Assembly: GCA_028565635.1 (NCBI GenBank)
Contig: JAOXYB010047303.1
Span: forward strand, 1-12,158
Direction: 5' to 3'
Origin: Phoronis ovalis
Lineage: Eukaryota > Phoronida > Phoronidae
Length of the DNA stretch: 12,158 nucleotides
The notes under the pieces: generated by a model
What the model saw: only the letters and a program-made list of their open reading frames with translations
Databases searched by the model: none
What the model was told of the DNA's origin: nothing
Position numbers and translations under genes: made by a program
In this document: positions 1 through 7,544 of the stretch, piece by piece
Numbering within the stretch: the first letter of the stretch is position 1
Layout: the number at the start of each line of letters is the position of its first letter

Positions 1-3000
1 ATATAGTAATTGACTTGATGTTCATAACCTTCAATAATCGATGCATATCAGTTTGATGAGTATCAACCCGTATCAGATTTTACAACAGACGCGGATGTAT
101 GGACAAAGCAGTAAAAATCCACTTCTACAGACCATGCGATTTTATTCGTGATACTATATAACAAATCTTTCATCATGAATATTCATTTAATAGGTGTAGT
201 ATATACATGTAATTCAGAAATTTAGAAATCCAAGTAACTCACTGAACATATATCAAATCCGAGATTGTGATGTCATCGAGACATATTCATTCACCAAATA
301 AATGAACGACGGAATGTATTACATTCAATCGATATTAATTCTTATACTGAGAAAAATTCAAAATAATTGTATAGGTCACTTAGTAATAGTTCAGAGCTAT
401 TATTTTGTTTCTTATTAATTGACTTGGTGTAGTAAAATGCTACTACAACAAGAAGAGAAACGCATAAACATTATAAGCATTTTATGTATAATGAGGTTTT
501 ATTTCTAATTTGAGCTGTGTAATTGAAATGATCTCAGCATGACGAGGCGGTTTTCTTCTGTGATTAGCCATGATATCGGCATGAAGTTTTATTTCATGTT
601 TCATTGTATGGTATAAAATGCGCAAATAAGCAATTTACGTTACCTGAAATCCGTTTTTGCTATGGAAACATAGTTCGATGCCCGTTTGATTTTTATGTAT
701 GCAATTACGTTCGTAACGGAAGATACGCATGCATCGATACAATTAAGCAAAACTGTTCAATTAGGGTATACTGGATTTGTGTGACATGTTTTAAAATGTC
801 ATGCCGTGGTCTGTTCACGTTGATAATGTACTTACAGGTGTCTATAATTATGACTTATATCCGGACCTTATATACATCATTGGGGAATCACTGATACATC
901 AGTGCCCAGTCACAGTGCCATGTGACAAACGGTCCCGACGTTCAAATGACAAATCTTAGTTGCGGTGAGTAACGTGTATTAATCGCCGCTGAGTGAGTTG
1001 AGCTTGTTTAATGGCTACACAAAGCCGAATATAGGATTTTAAAAAACACTATAGGATAAGGCTAAAATATTGAACTTTGTAACATTGTACCCATCTCACG
1101 CAATACACACGGGATTACAAAGTACGCTTGAGGATTAATAGGTGTTCGTGTTATCAAATCTGATAAATTGGTTAATTGGATATTTATTTGTCTGGAATTT
1201 ACAAGGACCTGTCTTGTACAGATTCATATCAGCAAATAAAAAGTAAGTTCATGATTAATGCCTTTTGTCAACTCGCGAAAAAAAAACAATATAAACAGGT
1301 GTTGTTACTTTTACGCATACCTGGTAAACGTGTAATTCTAACAGGCGGTCATCGTTTCAAACTATGAATACGTGTTTTCCTGCTTAAATACAAACCTAAA
1401 TGAAACTCGTCGTAAACCATGTATTTGTAAAGTAACGTTTTTTTTATTACCCCCCGTGACTGTCACATAGAGTGATATTTACATAATAATTCAAGATTAG
1501 CACTCAGTGTGTGATTACCTTTAGCTTTCCTGATTTCGACTGATCATTATTTAAAAACTAGTCCTACATGTAATTTACTCCATGTTTGATAAATTAATTA
1601 GTACCACAGTCTCCATTAATTTTTTGAGAGACTTTGATTTCATGCATCTATAGTAATTCCTTCGTATTGCTATTTGTAAAATGCATGTACTTTATTCACC
1701 AGCAGGGATTTGCTTGAACTTATACTATGTATCTACAACGTGTCACGAAATTAGTTAAGTAATCTGGATTAAGTATGTTTTAATAAAGACATGATTCAAA
1801 AAACATGGAATAGTCAATTTAATTTGTATATTTGTAGGAAGTTTAAATAAAGAGACACCAATGAAGAAATTCATAGTGCTTCTATATATATTTGGCCATT
1901 ACTTTTCGCTTGCTACGCAACTGGGTAAAAATAATCGCACGATGAATTAATACTGATTGTAGATTCGTGCCTTTACAGAAACAGTTTAGATAATGGCAAT
2001 TATTGCACATAACTATTTCATTGAACGATAAACAAAAAATCAAATATCAACAATTTGTTTCTACAATCATTCGTCAAATATAGAAACGACATGGGACAGA
2101 ATTAAACTATTAAAGAATTAAACTATTAAAAACAAAGAAAGGTATTTAGAATTATGGACTAAAACTCGATCGTAAAATAAGCCGCAACAAAAGTATTTGT
2201 GAATAAACATTGTATAAACTGTTTGCGATTACATAATTCAAAGTTATAACATCTACCCCAGGAAACAAGGTTAAATTCAACTCAGTCTGAATAAATTCAT
2301 CCGTTAAAGCTTCTTCGCTAACATCTGGGCTTAACCATAGTCAGTTGTCGTTAACAACAACGAAATAAATACGTCATTAAGCTTTTGACCAGTCGAGATC
2401 AGGTTTTAGTTTTGTGCGATTGACCTGTAAAACCTATTGTTGCAGTTTCATTGGTGTCTAGAATTTCTAGGCGCTTTTTATGTATAAATGTAGGGATTAT
2501 CGTTCATCTGCGTTTTGAGATTATAAACGGAAATTGAAGCGTTTTTACAACACCTGACGTGAGCTAGGGAACATTAACGGCTGAGTTTATTCAGACTGCC
2601 CTCAACTCTGCCCCAGGCTGAAATTTAACGGTCATATTGGATTTTGTTAGGCCATATTATCCCTCCGTCAACACCCGTATCGAATACCGAATTTGAGATA
2701 ATAAGTTTTAACAAGGAGAAAACTATTAAGCCTGTTTGATTAATTTTCTTTATATTTAATGAAGAACCAGCAAATTAATATCACTTTAGCTAGATAGATA
2801 AAAATATTGCAATAGAGTAAGTTAGAACAAAACGCTGCAAGATTGTAATACACAACAAGGTAGTTATCGTCTTTATCGACTGAATAAAATTTCAGTACGT
2901 AAAATACTGGGACTTTTATAATTAAGTTATAATAGTCCTAGGTAAAGTATAAGAAATGTACTTTTATTTTATAAATGTTTATTTTCATTTCATGCGATCT

Positions 3001-3273
3001 TAAAAATGCTCACGTAAGTTTGTGTCGTACTGTATATCGTAAATTGCAAAAAAAATCAGAAAAACAAATAAGAATAACACAGTACACTGGACTTTTTCCC
3101 TTTGCAGGTGAGTTTGACCTTATGGTGTTAAGTGTCAGATTATGAGAACTAATACTGACACGTAGATCAAGGTGCAAACATTTAAATTATCTTTTTGCCT
3201 TAATACATATACGTAAAAGAGACTACTCGTGGATTCTCGATCATTCTCCAGCTCGTACATGTATTTCTCAAGG
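1..3273. other. Non-coding upstream region
   Basis: I find no convincing gene in this AT-rich stretch. Short open frames at 604-894 and 1176-1367 show no domain, signal peptide or conserved pattern. Items seen: a palindrome CACTGAT-AC-ATCAGTG at 889-904; a good donor-like GTGAGTAA at 965; a perfect 16-bp tandem duplication at 2098-2129; a near-palindrome around GTTAAC near 2350; a TATA-like TATAAAT at 2483-2489 followed by a donor-like GTGAGC at 2559; and a pyrimidine tract plus CAG|GTGAGT at 3091-3113. Part of this may be the promoter, leader exon or 5'UTR intron of the olfactomedin gene, but sequence alone cannot settle which. Confidence 0.5.
2098..2129. repeat. Perfect 16-bp tandem duplication
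   Basis: The unit agaattaaactattaa occurs twice head to tail (2098-2113 and 2114-2129) with no mismatch. It is AT-rich and non-coding. It is most simply a replication-slippage duplication and would be a length-polymorphism candidate. Confidence 0.85.
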
Positions 3274-3281
3274 TATAAATA
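3274..3281 (+). promoter_or_regulatory. Possible TATA box of the olfactomedin gene
   Basis: TATAAATA lies 25 bases before the ATG at 3307. If used conventionally (initiation about 30 bases downstream), the 5'UTR would be only a few bases, which is unusually short. The motif could therefore be chance, or transcription may start upstream and reach the ATG through a spliced leader. Competing candidates are TATAAAT at 2483-2489 and acceptor-like AGs at 3106-3107, 3250-3251 and 3271-3272. Confidence 0.3.
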
Positions 3282-3306
3282 CATTAACGGAAATTAAGCG
3301 AACAAC

Positions 3307-6300
3307 ATGGGACAATTACGATATAAGTATCTAATATTTGCAGTAATATACGCTTCGCACACGTTAATAAAAGGGAACGGTAACCACAAAAAAAAAATTA
3401 AATTGTTTGAAAACGGCAAAGACAACGATGTATTGTTGCTGTCAGGTCATGATAGCAGTAATTACGAGAAATCCATAGATGATTTAACATTACAATTGAG
3501 AAACGTCCTCACAAAAACTGATTCCAATCCCGATACGAAGATACGAAAACATCGAGCAGCCGATCATGAAGCAGACGATAAATCTGTATATAGTTTCCAG
3601 GTTCCAGCAAAAGACAAACTTCACATTAGTTTTAGTAAACCTGGCGAAGACAATGTACCTCATCACTTACAAAAAGAACTTTTGTTGCTGCAACGGGAGG
3701 TAATGGACCGCATTTCGCAAAGGGATAATTTTACAGATATACTACTGAATCTAATGTCAAAGGTGTCTTATTTAGAACTTATACAACAAGAAAATAAGAA
3801 GAAATTTAACAATGAAATTAAAGAAATGCAAACAAAAGATGCTAAAGTTAACAACAAACAAAATGAAGAAATTCTACAATTAAAAAATGTGACCGAGGTG
3901 ACGGAAGCAAAAAATATAGCGTTGGAGAGAAAACTTATGAACTTGGAAATGGAATTCGATGACAAAGTAAACGAATTAGAAATTTTAACAGACAGACATA
4001 ATAGTTTACAGCAACAGTTTGATCAACAAGAACAGAAATTGGAGATACTAGAGAAAAAGCACGATTTCTTAAAAATTGTAATTTTGAGAATTGAAGGACA
4101 GGCAAATACCCATTTTAAAATGATACATGGCCTAAACTCAAGTTTACTTGTTTACGGACAAAATTTGTCAGAATTTAAAACTGGTTTGCAGGACATTAAC
4201 AGTAAAGTATCAGATGTAACAAAAGGCGTTACAGTAGAGAAAGACCGTTTAACTCACAAACAAAATCATTTACTTCAAAAGTTTGAACAGCAAGAAAAGA
4301 ATTTAGAGAATTTAGGGAAAAAACAGGAATCCTTAGAAACAGTGTTTTTGGGTATGGAAAACCATTTACATGCTCATCTAAAAATGATTCGTGGATTAAA
4401 CACAACTTTAAATGCTTACGAGCATAATTTATTTGAAATGAAAACTAGTCTATATACTATTGATAGTAAAGTATATGGCGTGAAAAACGATGTTATAGAA
4501 CACAAAGATCACTTTGATAAAGTTCACAATAAACTGTCAGAACATGACAACATAGTACAAGCTCAGCAAACAGTTCTGGAGAGTTTGAATGGACAATTGT
4601 TTTCTTGCAATGCCTCTTTGGATAACTTTACTTTAGCCTTGGAGTATTTGAACCAAACACTTACAGATCTTGTATACACTTCAAATTATATGCAAGAAGG
4701 TGTCAGTTCTCTTAATGGGACATTCACGGCATTATATTTTCAACAAAACGCTTTCAATGACAAAGTTAAGTTTCTCGATAACGAGTATAAACAATTTGGA
4801 ATCCAATGCAAGCAAGACATAATTGCTATACAAAATATGTTGGAATACAGCGCAAATAATTTTTCATCAGAAATCGAGCAAATTATGATTACAGTACAGA
4901 ATACGAGCCAAGACTGCTATAAAATGTACGACAATAATCAAAAGTGGATTATAAAATTTAATAAAACTCTAGCAGATGTTTCTATTTTAAGAAAAGAACC
5001 CCCATTCAGATTTTCTCCCGATGATTCAATGAATAACCGACGAATTAATGAAGAGACGTCGTTAAAAGAAGGGATTGCAGAGGAGCACTTAGAGTCAGGT
5101 ACGAACGACGATACGAAGGATACTAACATTACTAGTGAAACGAGTGAAGTCAGTAAAGAAGGGATAGCCGTAACAAAATCTATTAAGGACAAAAATAGCG
5201 ACGGAGCACGTCGTCTGGTGGATATAGAAGACACTAGATCTCTTGACGGTGAAGTTACAGCGACTGATAGTTTAGATGATTCGGAGAAAAATAAAATAAC
5301 AACTGAACAAAATGAGACAATCGAAAATGACAATGAAAATGACAACGAGCAGCAATCTGGAAGTATTGAAGGAATTCCAACTGTCTATTCAAACGTAACT
5401 GCTGTTGGAGACCAGGGTCTCATTATTGAAAGTGGGGATGATTTCGGAACAAATGAATTTGTTACAAGTCGCAACAGGTTCACTGGTTCATTATTACCTC
5501 CAGTGTCGCCTCCGCCTCCACCGCCACCATTTATAAAATCATCTTACGGCACAACGTCTATCACCGAAAGTACCACTAGTGCTTTGATATCAAGCAATGA
5601 TGATAATGGAAAGGAAACGACACAATCTAATTATACCGACTTCTCTGATGGAAAGGTGTTGTACGATGAAGGGGGTGAGATGATTTTTTGAAATTATTTT
5701 TAAGAATGCTTGTCAAACGTACAATTATTTAATGTCTTTGAAAAATTGATCCTATAAATTAAACGTAAAGGAATTAATATATTATATACATGTTACTTTA
5801 TTTTTTTTGTATTTCTAATGTTTCAGGTTGTCCCAGGAACATTAGTTCCGTCATAGGATCTACAACCCGTATGGAATATCGCTTCAATAATCGTTACATG
5901 ACAGGAGCATGGTTCAAAGATCCAGATTATTCAAATGGACAAATATGGGTTATACCAGGTCACAAAGACATTGCAGTAGTGTTTAAATATAATTCGGAGA
6001 TAGATGTGAGAAGAAAGAAGATGGCTGCCATTATAAGACTTCCGGTCGTTTGCACCGGTACAGGTCATGTTATTTTTAGACAGAGTTTGTATTGTGCTAA
6101 ATATAAGTCAAACATTTTATTAAAATTTAATCTGACTACCAGGGCTATGACACAGACGTATTTATCAGACGCAGGTTATGATAACAGTTACCCTTATGCT
6201 GTAGGAGGGTGGACTGATATCGATTTTGCTGTAGACGAATTAGGTCTGTGGGTAATTTACTCCTCTGCAGAATACGAGGGAAATATTGTAATAGTAAAAA

Positions 6301-6647
6301 TTAATCCAGATACTTTAAAAATTGAACACAAGTTCGAAACTGAGCAACTGAAACGGTCAGAAACTAATGCTTTTATGATGTGTGGTGTTTTGTATACCAT
6401 TTCCCAACAGCCAACTAATGTAACGCAAAGTGTGCTGGAGCCCCCATATTTTAATTATTATTATGATACAGTAACAGGCCGGAGTGGTCGATATCATCCT
6501 GGTGATTTGAAATTGGGTAATTTTGCTGAATATATTGTCATGTTAGATTATAATCCACACGACAAATTGTTGTATTCCTGGAGGTCGTGGAATCTCAACG
6601 GACAGTTAGTAACATACGCATTAGAGTTTGCTAAGGATAGCACTTAA
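3307..6647 (+). CDS. Secreted coiled-coil olfactomedin-domain protein, two exons: join(3307..5674,5827..6647)
   Basis: The spliced product is about 1062 residues. The start ATG has a good context (aacaacATGG) and begins a plausible signal peptide (basic n-region, LIFAVIYA core, cleavage within about residues 18-25). Residues about 110-560 are a heptad-rich coiled coil containing two 88-residue repeats (227-314, 315-402) and Cys 434, 501 and 537, which could link chains. N-X-S/T sites are frequent. Residues about 560-700 are acidic and Ser/Thr-rich, followed by seven prolines (735-741). Exon 2 encodes the OLF domain (about 791-1060): opening Cys 791, TGAWFKDP, GGWTDIDFAVDE, NAFMMCGVLY (Cys 975) and the closing LDYNP...SW. 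By analogy with myocilin, Cys 791-Cys 975 is the family disulfide, and Asp 922, Asn 970 and Asp 1030 match its calcium ligands. Such proteins are extracellular oligomers in matrix or cell adhesion (noelin, gliomedin and amassin are family examples). The exact role and orthologue are unknown. AATAAA follows the stop by nine bases. Confidence 0.9.
3985..4512 (+). repeat. Tandem 88-residue duplication in the coiled-coil stalk
   Basis: Residues 227-314 (3985-4248) and 315-402 (4249-4512) align over 88 positions without a gap; my hand count is about 41 identities (roughly 47%). Shared landmarks are an F-x-QQE segment, a KMI-x-GLN motif with an N-glycosylation site (GLNSS / GLNTT), and a SKV-x-x-V segment. 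The repeats sit directly head to tail. This looks like an old internal duplication that lengthened the stalk. An 88-residue unit is eight 11-residue (hendecad) turns, so the register could continue through the junction; that last point is inference. Confidence 0.85.
5675..5826 (+). other. 152-bp phase-1 intron between stalk exon and OLF exon
   Basis: The donor is GAAGGGG|GTGAGA and the acceptor is a T-rich tract (5799-5815) ending TTTCAG|GTTGTCCC. Splicing completes a Gly codon (residue 790) and enters the OLF frame exactly at the conserved opening Cys-Pro. Both the splice consensus and frame continuity support it. If the intron is retained, translation adds Glu-Met-Ile-Phe after Gly 790 and stops at 5689-5691. 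The ATG at 5790 lies inside the intron and is not a start site. Confidence 0.9.
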
Positions 6648-6656
6648 TAGGACTGC

Positions 6657-6662
6657 AATAAA
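6657..6662 (+). terminator. Polyadenylation signal of the olfactomedin gene
   Basis: AATAAA begins ten bases past the stop codon's last base, so use of this signal would give a very short 3'UTR. A second AATAAA at 6877-6882, followed by a T-rich run at about 6899-6907, is a plausible distal alternative giving a 3'UTR of about 250 bases. Confidence 0.5.
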
Positions 6663-7031
6663 TAGATACAAACATGCCTGTCATGATTATATAAAAACTA
6701 ATATTTGCAAATTATAACTTAATTAAACTAGAATTTCGCTTATAAGCTAAGAGTAACTTATAAGTAGATAATTTAAAAATCTGCGACATTCATTTTAATG
6801 CTTAATGGTTATTAAATTACTAGATAGTTCTAAGTTTTAAAATCTTTTACTGTTGTTTTCGATAAAATTTTTGTTAAATAAATATATAGCGTACACAATT
6901 TTTTTTTACGACAAACTACACTTGCATTTTACAAAAACATGATAAAGCAATCACAATGCATTCTTGTGACAATCTTCCAAAATTCCAAATGCATCACATT
7001 CCAATGGATAGTTACATTGGCAAGATATTTG
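6663..7031. other. Intergenic region, no gene seen
   Basis: AT-rich sequence between the two genes. It contains the distal AATAAA at 6877-6882 and several scattered copies of an ATTCCAA word (about 6976-7058). I see no open frame or RNA gene of note. Confidence 0.5.
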
Positions 7032-7074
7032 AATGACGCCATTATGACCACGCATTCCAAATAACTGCGTCATT
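7032..7074 (+). promoter_or_regulatory. Inverted CRE-like pair, candidate promoter of gene 2
   Basis: AATGACGC (7032-7039) and its exact reverse complement GCGTCATT (7067-7074) flank a 27-bp spacer. TGACGC/GCGTCA is a recognised ATF/CREB-type variant half-site. The pair sits 68-110 bases before a strong donor-like site at 7142, where a leader exon of gene 2 could end. Promoter function is inference, and no TATA box is evident here. Confidence 0.3.
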
Positions 7075-7141
7075 ATATTGTCTTTGTCTCAGTAATTTCA
7101 GAAGGTGTGGTGTTATCCTTGGATTGAGTTTCTAGCTATAG

Positions 7142-7504
7142 GTGAGTTAGCAGAAGCACCTGGATTAATATTTATGTTTATTTACATATCAAAATCATAA
7201 ACATACTGTTATATACATTGTCACGAATCCTGTACTAACAACGCCACTAACATGCATTGTGTCAATTTTCAACCTGTGCTATAGACATAGTTTTAGAACG
7301 ATTAACCTGGTTATGGTGTTGCATGATTTTCCAGGTGATATAACTCGTCGGATAGATATGTCATGTGGAAAATCTAACTTTTAAACATCACAGTACGATA
7401 TCAGTACTGCAGTTCTTCCACAACATTACAGATGGTACGTGGGTATGTGATGAAGTAATTTTAATGTGATCTTATTATAGCTTACTTTCCACATGTATGT
7501 GCAG
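7142..7504 (+). other. Putative 5'UTR intron of gene 2
   Basis: A near-consensus donor (CTATAG|GTGAGTTA) at 7142 and an acceptor-like ATGTGCAG ending at 7504 would define a 363-bp intron joining a non-coding leader exon (perhaps starting around 7090) to the coding exon at 7505. Forty bases then precede the ATG, with an in-frame TAA 18 bases before it, so no longer N-terminus is possible in this exon. An alternative acceptor-like TTTTCCAG ends at 7334. Confidence 0.35.
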
Positions 7505-7544
7505 GCTAAACCCCTATTGGAGAACTTAAACAAGAAGCACCATT

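Noticed and set aside
604-894. 96-codon open frame on +
   Set aside because: Cys- and Tyr-rich but has no signal peptide, domain or repeat, and lies in AT-rich non-coding DNA; length is within chance.
1176-1367. 63-codon open frame on +
   Set aside because: Low-complexity Lys/Gln/Leu content, no start context or domain; likely chance.
4938-5345. 135-codon open frame on the minus strand
   Set aside because: Antisense shadow of the acidic linker of the olfactomedin gene; Ser/Leu/Val content mirrors the Glu/Asp/Thr codons opposite. The minus frames at 3768-3965, 7922-8182 and 8904-9152 were dropped for the same reason.
5790-5826. ATG at 5790 as the start of a separate olfactomedin gene
   Set aside because: It lies in the T-rich acceptor tract of an intron whose splice sites join the upstream exon in frame at the conserved OLF Cys.
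7233-7239. TACTAAC, a perfect branch-point word
   Set aside because: About 265 bases from the proposed acceptor at 7504, too far for normal use; probably chance, though it would suit an unseen closer acceptor.
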